This document shows, piece by piece, positions 52,845 to 62,274 of a DNA stretch of 64,000 nt. This DNA is from JAIBBV01 sp044347745 (GTDB taxonomy: Bacteria; Bdellovibrionota_C; UBA2361; JAFLCA01). Made by a program: the position numbers and the translations under genes. Within the stretch, counting starts at the first letter, position 1, and each line of letters begins with the position of its first letter. The notes under the pieces are model-generated. The model was not told where the DNA came from. It searched no databases and was given only the letters and a program-made list of their open reading frames with translations. The stretch spans positions 1-64,000 of the forward strand of contig JBIKUD010000005.1 in the NCBI GenBank assembly GCA_044347745.1, read 5' to 3'.

Positions 52845-54632
52845 GTGGAAATTGCCCTATTTCTTCTCATTTTAGTTCTGGCGCTCTATCTCTTTATTAC
52901 AGAGAAGTTGCCGGTTGAAATTACCGCCTTAATGGTGATGGTCTTGCTTGTGGCTAGCAGGATAGTGCCACGAGAGGTCGCGTTCGCCCAATTTGGCAAT
53001 GAGGCCATTGTGCTTATTGGGTCACTTTTTGTTTTGAGCGCAGCCCTACAACGCGCCGGAGTGATGGGCCACTTAGAGACTCTTATTGTCAAAGCCAGCG
53101 GAAGAAGCAGAAATTTAGCCTTTTTTTGGGTTTTGCTGAGCATTGCCGGCATTTCCTCGCTTATGAGCAATGTGGCGACCATGAGCTTGTTTTTGCCATT
53201 TATAGTCTCGCTGGCTGGACGCTATCGAGAGTCAGCCAGATACTGGTTAATGCCTGCTGCCTTTGCAACGGTGCTCGGTGGCACATGCACCCTTATAGGC
53301 ACCTCAACAAACATAGTGGTAAATTCGGCCTTGCCTGGCTTTGGCATTGCGCAGCTTGGTTTTTTTGATACTGGTCTGGTGGCTTTTCCGCTCCTCATCC
53401 TGGGCATTTGTTATCTTCTTTTTATTTCCGCCCCATTGCTTGGCTCGGGTGACTCTAAGTCAAACGAGGAAGTATCGGTGCAGTACCAACTTCGCTCGTA
53501 CACAGCAGAAGTGGTTATTGGTGCCACTTCTCAGCTTGCAGACAAAACTATAGGTCAATCAAAAGTTTTCCGCTCTCTTGGCGTGACTATTCTTTCGATA
53601 CATCGAGATGGGTATCCCTCAATTTTGCCGAGGCAAAGCGTTTTTTTGCGGGCCGGTGATTTACTTATAGTTGAGGGAGATATTCAGAAACTCACTGAAG
53701 TGATGACTCGGTATGGGTTAATGTATCCCGAAGAGCGAAAGTCTCAGTCTGAAAAATTGAATGCCCCTACACAAGGGCAGCCACTTGAGTTGCATGAGCT
53801 CTTAGTCACCTCGCGCTCTCCCCTCGCCTTCCGAACACCGGCTGAAGCTTATTTACGAAATAATTATCGTATCTCGCTGATTGCCATTACTCGACTTGGA
53901 GAAACTATTCGCGAGCAATTGAGCGATGTGCGTTTAAAACCAGGCGATTTGCTTTTGGTTCAGTTTGTGGGTGCCATGGATAACCGCATGCTCGAAAGTT
54001 TTGGCCTTGTTCCACTGCAAAGCCTGAGCGCCCCGCGGGTAAGTAGCGCTCAATTATGGACGGCCGTGCTTATATTTATCAGCTCTTTGACTATTGGTTC
54101 AGTGACGAGTGTACCGCTGGCGTTTAGCTGTTTGGTTGGTGCGCTAACCTGCGTCATTACTGGGGTCTTGCGGCCTCAAGATATTTACGAAGTGGTCGAA
54201 TGGCGCATTTTGCTTTTTATCGCCGGAATTTTAGTTCTTGGTAAAGGAATGCAAGAAAGCGGCACCGCTGAAGCGCTTGGTAATTTACTCTTACAGTCAC
54301 TTGAGGGACTTGGACCAACTGCCATATTAGTTGCCCTAATGCTGGGTACGATTGCATTAACTCAGGCGCTTTCCAATCAAGCAGCTGCCTTGTTGGTTTT
54401 GCCCATTGCAGCCCATGTGGCCGAGGTGTCTCATCTACAAGTGACGCCGCTTGTAATTGGTGTCACCGTTGGTGCCTCGCTCGGTTTTTTAACTCCCTTA
54501 GAGCCAGTCTATATGCTTGTATTTGGCCCAGGGCGCTATAAATTTAGCGACTTTTTGCGTCTTGGTGGGCTGCTGACTTTACTTTGTGTTGTTGCGTCGG
54601 CGTTGATTATACCGTTGGTTTTTCCGTTTTAG
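52845..54632 (+). CDS. SLC13/ArsB-NhaD-type permease with two TrkA-C domains
   Basis: The 595-residue inner-membrane protein has an N-terminal block of helices (IALFLLILVLALYLFITEKLPVEITALMVMVLL) with the SNVATMSLFLPF and GTSTNIVVNSALPGFG segments typical of DASS/citrate-type transporters, two central cytoplasmic RCK/TrkA-C domains (YTAEVVIGATSQLADKTIG; FRTPAEAYLRNNYRISLIAI), then a second helix block with ALSNQAAALLVLPI. YfbS-like members transport dicarboxylates, sulfate or other anions. The substrate cannot be read. A GTG start is used. Confidence 0.9.
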   Translation: MEIALFLLILVLALYLFITEKLPVEITALMVMVLLVASRIVPREVAFAQFGNEAIVLIGSLFVLSAALQRAGVMGHLETLIVKASGRSRNLAFFWVLLSIAGISSLMSNVATMSLFLPFIVSLAGRYRESARYWLMPAAFATVLGGTCTLIGTSTNIVVNSALPGFGIAQLGFFDTGLVAFPLLILGICYLLFISAPLLGSGDSKSNEEVSVQYQLRSYTAEVVIGATSQLADKTIGQSKVFRSLGVTILSIHRDGYPSILPRQSVFLRAGDLLIVEGDIQKLTEVMTRYGLMYPEERKSQSEKLNAPTQGQPLELHELLVTSRSPLAFRTPAEAYLRNNYRISLIAITRLGETIREQLSDVRLKPGDLLLVQFVGAMDNRMLESFGLVPLQSLSAPRVSSAQLWTAVLIFISSLTIGSVTSVPLAFSCLVGALTCVITGVLRPQDIYEVVEWRILLFIAGILVLGKGMQESGTAEALGNLLLQSLEGLGPTAILVALMLGTIALTQALSNQAAALLVLPIAAHVAEVSHLQVTPLVIGVTVGASLGFLTPLEPVYMLVFGPGRYKFSDFLRLGGLLTLLCVVASALIIPLVFPF

Positions 54633-54698
54633 TTGCGATTCAATTGTCATTTTTTTTTTTCGGTCGACGCCTGTTTCGGACTGTCTGCGCCTGAACAA

Positions 54699-54784
54699 TT
54701 TTCACCACCAAGACCTCAAAGACCACAAAGTGGGTAGCCTTTGTAAAGTCTCCCTTGGTGGTCTCGGGGGTCTTTGTGGTGAAA
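54699..54784. repeat. Palindromic intergenic repeat, copy 1 of a tandem pair
   Basis: Left arm TTTTCACCACCAAGACCTCAAAG... (54699-54730) and right arm TCCCTTGGTGGTCTCGGGGGTCTTTGTGGTGAAAT (54751-54784) are extensively complementary. Same family as the repeats at 9.8 and 32.4-32.9 kb. Confidence 0.85.
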
Positions 54785-54838
54785 TATTCCTTCTGGGCCC
54801 GGAACAGATTTCTGGCGCTGGCAGCTGCCTAAAGAAAG

Positions 54839-54924
54839 TTTTTACCAGTAAGACCTCTAAGATCACAAACTGGGCAGCTCTTGCGAATTCTCCCTTCGTG
54901 GTCTTGGGGGTCTTAGTGGTGAAA
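54839..54924. repeat. Palindromic intergenic repeat, copy 2 of a tandem pair
   Basis: Left arm TTTTTACCAGTAAGACCTCTAAG... (54839-54870) and right arm TCCCTTCGTGGTCTTGGGGGTCTTAGTGGTGAAA (54891-54924). Clearly homologous to copy 1 and offset by 140 bases. The 387-base gap 54633-55019 holds nothing else. Confidence 0.85.
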
Positions 54925-55019
54925 GACTTTTTCTTGGTCAGGTGCTGACAGCAGTAACTGCACCCTGAAAGCTGAAGCGGCATTTCGGGAAAATCTAAAC
55001 CCCATATCATCAAATGCTT

Positions 55020-57767
55020 TTAGCGAATACGAACTTCAAGCTGCGCCAAAAACTCCGCCATTTCTTTCGCACTATGCGCCCCCGACCCAGTCGCTGGGCT
55101 GGCAGATGCCGGCCGGCCAACATACTCTGTCTTTAATTTTAATTCATCGAGATATGGCTTTATAAAACGCCAGGCGCCTGCATTTTCTGGCTCTTCTTGT
55201 ACCCAAGTTGCAGACTTTGCTCCAGAAACCAATTTGGCAACTTGTTCAGCCGGAAATGGATAGAGCTGCTCTAAGCGAAGCACTCTCACGTTTCCTTTCG
55301 CTTTTTGGCAGATTGGCCAAAGGTCATAGAAAACCTTTCCTGAGCATAGAACCAGATGCTCAACTTTGGCTCCTTGTTTCGAGTCAGTGGAGATGACCTC
55401 CTCGAATTTGCCATTCGTTAGTTCTTCCAAAGAGGAACATGCATTGGTAGATCTTAATAAACTCTTAGGCGTCATTACTACAAGCGGACGCTTAATTCGC
55501 GAGTGAGCCTGGCGCCTTAATAGATGAAAGTGCTGCTTAGCTTCTGTGGGGTGAGCCACAGTCCAGTTTCCTTCAGCGGAGAGTTGGAGGTAGCGCTCAA
55601 GTCTTGCACTGGAGTGTTCTGGACCTTGCCCCTCAAAACCGTGAGGCAAAAGAAGCACCAGTCCCGAACGTTGCCCCCATTTAGACTCTGAATTGGCAAG
55701 GAACTGATCGATAATTACCTGTGCCCCATTTGCAAAATCACCAAATTGCCCTTCCCAAAGAACCAGCGAGTCGGAATCGGCGTAGGAAAAGCCAAACTCA
55801 AAGCCCATTACCGAAGCCTCAGAAAGAGTGCTGTTGTACACTTCAAATAAAGGCTGTTTATCTTTGCTTATGCGATTAAGCGGTAAATAAAACTCTTGAG
55901 ATTCATGGTCGCGAAGCATCAAATGCCGTTGCGAGAAAGTACCACGACCGCAGTCTTGGCCGCTAAGCCTGACTCGCTTGCCTTCATGCACCAAAGAACC
56001 AAAGGCAAGGCCTTCAGCAAAGCCCCAATCGATAGTCTTACCCCCGCGCAGCGTTTCAACGCGTTTTTCTAGAATTTTGACAAGCTTGGGATGCGGAGCA
56101 AACCCGTCTGGATATGTAATGAGGCTTTGAGCAATATCTTCAATGGTCGATTCTGATACGGCGGGAGCAGCTTTGTGGTCCCATAATTTGCCATGCAACG
56201 GACTAGCAGCATTTATAGCCAGCGGAACAGCGGCCGCCCTTGCTGCTTTGAATGCAGAAGTAAAATCGCTCCAGAGTTTTTTTACCTCTTCATCTGTAAG
56301 CAGCGCTTCGGAAACCAGTTTTTTGCCATACTGGCTCGCAATGGTCTCTTTCGCATTAATTTCGCTATAGAGCACAGGCTGAGTAAAGTTTGGATCGTCT
56401 CCCTCGTTATGTCCGTATTTACGGTAACAAATGAGATCAATTACCACATCTTTCCCAAATTCTTGGCGATACTCGGCTGCTAATTTCGCGACCCAGCAGC
56501 AGGCTTCTACATCTTCAGCATTTACGTGAAACACAGGAGCGTAAATGCCTTTTGCAAGATCTGAACAGTAAAGAGACCCTCGGCTTTCTTCTGGGTAGGT
56601 GGTAAAGCCCACTTGATTATTAATAACGACGTGCAGACTTCCGCCAGTGCGATAGCCATCTACTAATGCAAAATTCAGAGTCTCCCAAACAATACCCTGC
56701 CCGATAAACGCTGCATCCCCGTGAATAAGCAAAGGCAACACAGATTGGCGTTTGCGATCATAGTCTCTATCTTGGATAGCGCGCACAACGCCTTCGACGA
56801 CTGGGTTTACAAATTCAAGATGAGAGGGGTTAGGCACTAATTCAACCGTTACTGAATTTCCACTCGCAAGCTGTTTTTTACCCTTAAACCCAAGATGATA
56901 TTTAACGTCGCCAGCCCCACATAATGTTGCAAGCGTTTTATCTTCGAACTCCGCGCAAAGAACCTCATACGGTTTTCCAGCAAGATGTGTCAGCACATTA
57001 AGGCGCCCGCGGTGGGCCATGCCCACAATCACACTTGTGAGTCCTTTTGAACTAGCGCTATCTAAGGCTGCATTCAAAAGTGGCATTAGTGTTTCGCCGC
57101 CCTGTAGAGAGAAGCGTTTTGCACCTACAAACGTTCGATGCAGTTCGTTCTCTAATCCTTCGGCTTTGATAAGCTCGCTTAAATATGCAAGACGCTCATG
57201 GGCGCTCGGAGTGGGTCTCGCTGATTCAATTCGATTTCTAAGCCACTCTTTCTCGCTGTGCTCCAAAAGATGGCTAAATTCAAAACCAACACTACGGCAG
57301 TATATCTGTTCGAGACTCTCCCGAAGCGCAGCAAAACTAATTGTGCTCGCATTCGAAAATCCAAACGAAGGAACTTCTTGGGTACCTGAAACTTTTGTTG
57401 CGATCTCGTCGGCGGCGCTAAGGGCATCCGAGTATTTTGGGTTACGTACACCCCGAGCAACGGGATTTGATCTGGCACGAACATGTCCAAATTGGCGATA
57501 CAGATTGACTAGTTCATTGGCTTTTGTGGCAGCGTCAACTTCAAGCTTTGAATTTGATGCAGGAGCCGCGTGATGGCCGTTGCCATTAGTTGGTTTTCGT
57601 TCGAACTGCGCGTCGGGCGTTCCTGAAACTGATGCAAAATAACGGCGCCAGTCATCAGGAACCAACGTGGGATCGGTTTGAAAAAGCTGGAAAAGCTCCT
57701 GCACATATCCCGAGTTAGGACCAAATTGTTCAAATTGTGGATACATCCCGCTCATAAATCCTTCCAT
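55020..57767 (-). CDS. sucA: 2-oxoglutarate dehydrogenase E1 component
   Basis: The 915-residue thiamine-diphosphate enzyme decarboxylates 2-oxoglutarate in the TCA cycle. Conserved blocks: LFQTDPTLVPDDWRRYF (N-terminal), GMAHRGRLNVL, VELVPNPSHLEFVNPVVEG, HGDAAFIGQGIVWETLN, VVINNQVGFTTYPEESRGS, YRKYGHNEGDDPNFTQP, CGRGTFSQRHLMLRDH and WVQEEPENAGAW. ATG 57755 (AAGGA just before) may be the real start instead of 57767. No sucB or lpd is adjacent, so the complex's other genes are elsewhere. Confidence 0.95.
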   Translation of the reverse strand: MEGFMSGMYPQFEQFGPNSGYVQELFQLFQTDPTLVPDDWRRYFASVSGTPDAQFERKPTNGNGHHAAPASNSKLEVDAATKANELVNLYRQFGHVRARSNPVARGVRNPKYSDALSAADEIATKVSGTQEVPSFGFSNASTISFAALRESLEQIYCRSVGFEFSHLLEHSEKEWLRNRIESARPTPSAHERLAYLSELIKAEGLENELHRTFVGAKRFSLQGGETLMPLLNAALDSASSKGLTSVIVGMAHRGRLNVLTHLAGKPYEVLCAEFEDKTLATLCGAGDVKYHLGFKGKKQLASGNSVTVELVPNPSHLEFVNPVVEGVVRAIQDRDYDRKRQSVLPLLIHGDAAFIGQGIVWETLNFALVDGYRTGGSLHVVINNQVGFTTYPEESRGSLYCSDLAKGIYAPVFHVNAEDVEACCWVAKLAAEYRQEFGKDVVIDLICYRKYGHNEGDDPNFTQPVLYSEINAKETIASQYGKKLVSEALLTDEEVKKLWSDFTSAFKAARAAAVPLAINAASPLHGKLWDHKAAPAVSESTIEDIAQSLITYPDGFAPHPKLVKILEKRVETLRGGKTIDWGFAEGLAFGSLVHEGKRVRLSGQDCGRGTFSQRHLMLRDHESQEFYLPLNRISKDKQPLFEVYNSTLSEASVMGFEFGFSYADSDSLVLWEGQFGDFANGAQVIIDQFLANSESKWGQRSGLVLLLPHGFEGQGPEHSSARLERYLQLSAEGNWTVAHPTEAKQHFHLLRRQAHSRIKRPLVVMTPKSLLRSTNACSSLEELTNGKFEEVISTDSKQGAKVEHLVLCSGKVFYDLWPICQKAKGNVRVLRLEQLYPFPAEQVAKLVSGAKSATWVQEEPENAGAWRFIKPYLDELKLKTEYVGRPASASPATGSGAHSAKEMAEFLAQLEVRIR

Positions 57768-57827
57768 GCAGCTAAGTGCATGTTTTTATACGATTTAATG
57801 CTTTAGTCCGCAAGCAATCGCCGGCCT

Positions 57828-59870
57828 TTAATCGCTCCCCTCATTACGTGTAAGTGCGGCAACAATAATAGATTGAAGATTTCCAGCCTGAGCCTGAACA
57901 GCGCTGCCCCCAATGGCTCTTATTCTTTCTTTAAGCTCCTCAGCAAGTGTGTCGGCATCTTTCTCTGTTTTTAGCTGGCTAGATAGGTCGAGCATGGCCC
58001 TACCGGCCTCTCTAATAAGCTCTATATTCGCCCCTATTACTTTTTGAGCTTCGTCTAAGGCGCCGAGGTTTTTTTCAATCTGGGTTTTTAAGCTTTTTAA
58101 GTCTTCAAGGGCTCTATAGGCTCCGCTACGACTAGCAATACTACTCGACTCATCGAATACCGAATTAAATTGCTGACCTGTTACTGGGTCATATGTGGCG
58201 GGAGATGCTCTTGAAAATCGCTGTCCGGTGCTGGCTTGGGGGTTCGCGCTGATGCGATAGAGCTCCGTATCCGTGTCTCCACCAATTGAAGCAAGAGATC
58301 CCACTATACCAATGTCCATTCCAGTTCCGTTAAAACTTGGGGCGAGAGAAAGTTGATTCACTATGTCTGACTCACGGAGAGTAAACATTGCCGCCTGTGA
58401 TTCCAAGTCACCCCTTGTATCAACATCCACAAGTTGAATAGTACTCGAATCATTATCTTGGAAAGCAATATAACCCGATTCAGAAAATGTAATTTCACCG
58501 ATCGTTGGTCCAGCTAAAATAGAGAATATAGTGAAACTTTCCGTAACGTTTCGTACTCCCTGAAGCTTGCCATTAGAATTAAGAATGCCAATTACTGCTC
58601 GGTTGATAGCTTCGCCCCCACCGATAAAGCCAACTTCCACGGCCGTTGAATAGCTCAGGAGGTCCGCGATAAAGGACTGATCTTCGACATCATACAGATA
58701 GACTCCCTCTGAACCAGGTGAAATAGAATTAAATAGGACCGCGCTGCCATAATTGTTGACGTCCAGTGAATTTAAAGTATACGCAAAAGAGTCTCCGGTA
58801 AATATTTCCGTCTCAGAGTACCCACTTGGGTCTTCACCTAGTGATGCAAATACCCCCATCCGAACTACTCGCGTGCTCGTGTTTATATCTTCAGCGACAT
58901 AGGCAAACGTAAGCGCACCGCTGGTTGCATTAATATTATTAATTGCTGCCGATTGAAATATTAATCCGTCCGAGGTGTTAGAAGTAATTTGCTGTACTAT
59001 TTCACCTACAGGACTAACTAAAAATAGATTCATCGACTCCGAGTTATTGAACCCTAATGGATTTGCATTAGTTAATATTATCGAATAGCCAGTTTGATCT
59101 TCAACGTAGAGTACTTCAGCGTGGTCAATAAGTACTCCCGGTTCCAATGTATTCAGGCTGCCCGTAGATGAAACCGTAAAGAGGGAATTTACATTTGGAT
59201 TCTGATTAAGAATTTCATCTTTGTCACCAAAGACTGAATTTACGGCTGAAATTGCGCCATAGTTTACATCGGAATCTGTTAACTTTGTAATTCTGGTGCT
59301 AGCATCTGATTCTCGTGTACTAAAAGCTCCCACCGGAATACGCGCCTGTGCTGCTTGGGTAAATTCGCTCGCAAGTTTGTCGTCGTTGCCTGGAGTAACA
59401 AATTGACTAAACACAGTGGCGATACTTTGTGAGCTTTCTTTACTTAGCCCTACTGCCTCAAATACTTCCGCCAAGCCTTCTTTGCTTAAAAACTCACGCC
59501 CGCCGGTTGTCGCATTACTGACTACGCTGCGAAATTCGCTAGCCTTGGCCTTAAATTGCCGGTCAAGAGATTTGCGGGTTTCGCTTGACGTTGAAACGAG
59601 ACTAGCGCGTTGCGTAATTTGAATCAGTTCACCAGTAAGGTCTTTTAAATCTTCGAGAGATTTTTGAGAAAGATTTACAAAACTGGTTGCTGCGTTCAGT
59701 CCATCAAGCGCAGTCGAAAATGTTCTGGCTCCAATTCGAAGGCCTGCACCAAGACTTGCGTCGGTCGCATTGTCGGTTCCAAAAACCGCACCGCGCTCTT
59801 TTTTGGCAAGGCTGGAGAACTGGCGAAAAAAGCCAGCGTTAATTCCACTTGATAAGCCAATCCCTGCCAT
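57828..59870 (-). CDS. Flagellin-like protein with a long non-flagellin central domain
   Basis: The 680-residue protein begins with a flagellin-type helical region (LGAGLRIGARTFSTALDGLNAATSFVNL...EDLKDLTGELIQITQRA, to ~residue 125) and ends with a matching helical region (YRALEDLKSLKTQIEKNLGALDEAQ...DADTLAEELKERIRAIGG). The ~400-residue middle is beta-rich with propeller-like blades (YVEDQTGYSIILTNA; YVAEDINTSTRVVRMGVF; LVDVDTRGDLES). In flagellin the ends form D0/D1 filament helices and the middle is surface-exposed. No flagellar genes are nearby, so it could be a divergent flagellin, hook-associated protein or unrelated filament protein. Confidence 0.65.
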   Translation of the reverse strand: MAGIGLSSGINAGFFRQFSSLAKKERGAVFGTDNATDASLGAGLRIGARTFSTALDGLNAATSFVNLSQKSLEDLKDLTGELIQITQRASLVSTSSETRKSLDRQFKAKASEFRSVVSNATTGGREFLSKEGLAEVFEAVGLSKESSQSIATVFSQFVTPGNDDKLASEFTQAAQARIPVGAFSTRESDASTRITKLTDSDVNYGAISAVNSVFGDKDEILNQNPNVNSLFTVSSTGSLNTLEPGVLIDHAEVLYVEDQTGYSIILTNANPLGFNNSESMNLFLVSPVGEIVQQITSNTSDGLIFQSAAINNINATSGALTFAYVAEDINTSTRVVRMGVFASLGEDPSGYSETEIFTGDSFAYTLNSLDVNNYGSAVLFNSISPGSEGVYLYDVEDQSFIADLLSYSTAVEVGFIGGGEAINRAVIGILNSNGKLQGVRNVTESFTIFSILAGPTIGEITFSESGYIAFQDNDSSTIQLVDVDTRGDLESQAAMFTLRESDIVNQLSLAPSFNGTGMDIGIVGSLASIGGDTDTELYRISANPQASTGQRFSRASPATYDPVTGQQFNSVFDESSSIASRSGAYRALEDLKSLKTQIEKNLGALDEAQKVIGANIELIREAGRAMLDLSSQLKTEKDADTLAEELKERIRAIGGSAVQAQAGNLQSIIVAALTRNEGSD

Positions 59871-60017
59871 CGGGTACCTACAAATCCGTCTGATGTATTT
59901 CTTTAATAAATACTGCAGTAATTATCGGGCTTTAGGTGGAATTCTTTATGTTTGGGGTCTCTATAAATTAATCAAAATGAAGCAGAAGCGAGGAATCCTG
60001 TCCATAAATTCAGGGGG

Positions 60018-60686
60018 TTAGCTAACGGGGGATCTTGGGGTAAAGTTTAAGAACCAGGACTTAAGAGCCCGCATCCCGGCTGTGCCTACTTTGTGCCCTA
60101 CCTCATCGACAACCAGGTTTGTCTCCGCCCCCAGTGATTGCAGATAGGCCACTCCCTCCTTGGCTTTTGCCAACAAAACAGTTTCGTCCTGGCTTCCATG
60201 AGCCGCTAAAATATTGGTCATTAACTTTTCTTCGGGCACTTCTGCTTTTTTAACCACGAAGCTCGCAAGTAAACCAATCCCCGCAAAAAGTTTTGGTGAA
60301 TGTTGCATAAGCAAGGTAAGAACCGCGCCTCCCTGACTAAAGCCGAGTGCTAGCAGGGCACGGGGCTTGAGGTTATGGTGTTTAATAAAGGCGTCGATAA
60401 AATCTTGAAGCGTTTTGCTAGCTGGCTCCGCATTCTCTAGAATTGTTTTGCCGTTATCAACGAGCCACCAACTAAATCCACCTAAAGGATCTGCGATTGG
60501 AGCCTCAGGTGCCACAAAAGAAAAAGTTCCCTCAGCTGCTGCACGCCTAAACGTAAGCATGAGTTTCATGTTCCCAGCGCGTCCATGAACCAAAAAAACG
60601 AGCGGGGCCTCCGGATCTTGGTCGAGCGAGTAAAGATGTTTAAGCCCCAAGGGCCCTGGATTATCGACAATAGTATCTGTAAACAT
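60018..60686 (-). CDS. Alpha/beta-hydrolase, carboxylesterase/phospholipase type
   Basis: The 222-residue protein has the nucleophile elbow GFSQGGA, a catalytic Asp in HGSQDETV and His in VGHKVG, the order of the carboxylesterase/phospholipase (DUF/Abhydrolase_2) family, with VFLVHGRAGN as oxyanion region. It is likely cytoplasmic and hydrolyses short acyl esters or thioesters. No signal peptide. Confidence 0.85.
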   Translation of the reverse strand: MFTDTIVDNPGPLGLKHLYSLDQDPEAPLVFLVHGRAGNMKLMLTFRRAAAEGTFSFVAPEAPIADPLGGFSWWLVDNGKTILENAEPASKTLQDFIDAFIKHHNLKPRALLALGFSQGGAVLTLLMQHSPKLFAGIGLLASFVVKKAEVPEEKLMTNILAAHGSQDETVLLAKAKEGVAYLQSLGAETNLVVDEVGHKVGTAGMRALKSWFLNFTPRSPVS

Positions 60687-60739
60687 AACGCCTTGTAGAC
60701 TGACCTAGAGGACCCGTTAAGGCAAGTAGTTTGCGGCCT

Positions 60740-61348
60740 CTACACTGGTGTATTTTTAATTGCATCTCGGTAACTTGTGCCCACTGGTAGTTGAAAATCA
60801 TCAGCTTGAAATTGGGTAATGAGAGCTAGCCGGTCCCAAGCACTCAGCTGAGATTCAACGGCTTGCCAGAAAGCTGCCAGTCTTTCCCAAGTTTGCCCCG
60901 TTGGGAATTCGGCCCCAATCATAAAGATATAGAAACCTGCATCCGGTTTACTATTTAAAATATGAGTCTGAACTTCTGGGCTCATCATAAAAGTTAACGT
61001 CACGGCAGTTGCAGAATTACAGGCTGAGGCGGCCCGTTCAAAAATGCCCCTTAGGAAATCTTCGATCTCGCCCCTTTGCTCAGCGCTTGTACGAGATGCA
61101 TCGGCATCTATTCTTAAATACGGGGTCTCTGGGTGAATACTTTCGTCTCCTCCAATGTGTCCCGAGCACGAAGACATACTCATAGCCCCTGTACCTGGAA
61201 ACCGGCTTTCAAGAATGAGATTCAAACGCACGAGGACATTCACAATTGCGGTGTCGACATCGGTGAGCGACCGATAAGGCATCTGGAGCTCTTTATCTGG
61301 CGGCGGGCGTAAGTTGCCCGGGTACGTATTTTGGAGGGATGGATCCAT
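60740..61348 (-). CDS. Conserved-looking protein of unknown function
   Basis: The 202-residue protein (ATG 61348, preferred to TTG 61354) has no recognised family. It is soluble, with an N-terminal polar stretch, a segment GAMSMSSCSGHIGGDES, and a C-terminal alternation of helices and strands. It is followed by the hydrolase gene in the same orientation, 53 bases away. Confidence 0.6.
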   Translation of the reverse strand: MDPSLQNTYPGNLRPPPDKELQMPYRSLTDVDTAIVNVLVRLNLILESRFPGTGAMSMSSCSGHIGGDESIHPETPYLRIDADASRTSAEQRGEIEDFLRGIFERAASACNSATAVTLTFMMSPEVQTHILNSKPDAGFYIFMIGAEFPTGQTWERLAAFWQAVESQLSAWDRLALITQFQADDFQLPVGTSYRDAIKNTPV

Positions 61349-61413
61349 ACGCAAAAAGTATAGACAAGGTTAGTGTCTTACTCAAACGAATGAAATCCCG
61401 CACGAGTAGCTTT

Positions 61414-61689
61414 CTAATGCTTAGGTTTCAAGCCCGCAACAAGCAAAATCTGTTCAGCGTCTACATCAAGATGATTACAAATCGATTGAAAAGAGAAAAT
61501 ATAGTCTTCCTCTTCGCTCAGAAAAAATTTGGTTGCCTCACGCTGGGTTTCGCCAGGCTTACGCAGGTCCGCAAGGGCGTTTAGGATAATCGCTCGCAGC
61601 AAGTTACGCTCAGGGAGCGCTGGATCGTAGGGTACAATTTCTTCGAAGGCGATGTAGTGTGTATTATGCTTTATTTCGTCGTTACTCAT
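61414..61689 (-). CDS. Small conserved protein of unknown function
   Basis: The 91-residue protein has the pattern LLRAIILNALADLRKPG....ATKFFLSEEEDYIFSFQSICNHLDVDAEQIL, which resembles short uncharacterised proteins common in delta-type bacteria (an aromatic-acidic-Phe-Ser-Phe core before an alpha-helical hairpin, possibly DNA-related). No biochemical role is known. Confidence 0.6.
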   Translation of the reverse strand: MSNDEIKHNTHYIAFEEIVPYDPALPERNLLRAIILNALADLRKPGETQREATKFFLSEEEDYIFSFQSICNHLDVDAEQILLVAGLKPKH

Positions 61690-61954
61690 ACTCTATTGAG
61701 ATGCTTCCCTTGGCCAAGAAGACCAACTAAAAAACCTAAAAAATACCTTGTGTTAGGGTATCGGCTGGTGGTCCACCTGACTTAAGAATTTAAGCCAAAA
61801 AAGCGTGCATATTCGCGTGTTTTTACAAGCATTATAGGGCCCCAGGAAGCAGCTCAAGAGAAATTAGCCAGAGGCCGACTCTTATATATACCTAAGAAGC
61901 GCAGATGTAGTTGGGGCTTTTTAGGGTGAACATATCTTAGGCCAAGGAGGGCTT

Positions 61955-62200
61955 ATGCAGGTAGAAAGGATTCGTATACCCAACCTATATTCAGATGCCG
62001 ATGCCGTAGTACAGCGAGAGAAAAATATGGTCACCGAACGCGCTGTGACCTTGGAAGGCGAAAAACGCCGAGAACGCAGAAAAGACGACCAAGAAAATAA
62101 TAAAAATACAAAATCAGATTCAGATGATTCTTCTGACCGAACACCCACTGACTCCCAGCCGAAGACAGAGGAGCATCAAGGGGTTAATTTAGTAGCTTAA
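61955..62200 (+). CDS. Small charged disordered protein, unknown
   Basis: The 81-residue product is highly charged and low in hydrophobics (EGEKRRERRKDDQENNKNTKSDSDDSSD), so it is probably disordered. The start is well supported by AAGGAGG a few bases upstream of the ATG. No family is recognised. Confidence 0.6.
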   Translation: MQVERIRIPNLYSDADAVVQREKNMVTERAVTLEGEKRRERRKDDQENNKNTKSDSDDSSDRTPTDSQPKTEEHQGVNLVA

Positions 62201-62274
62201 TCGACGGCTTAGTTACACCCAACGTACGCGAAGCCTCACTCTTACTAAAAGTAAACTAAAAGCCCTGTCGGCTC

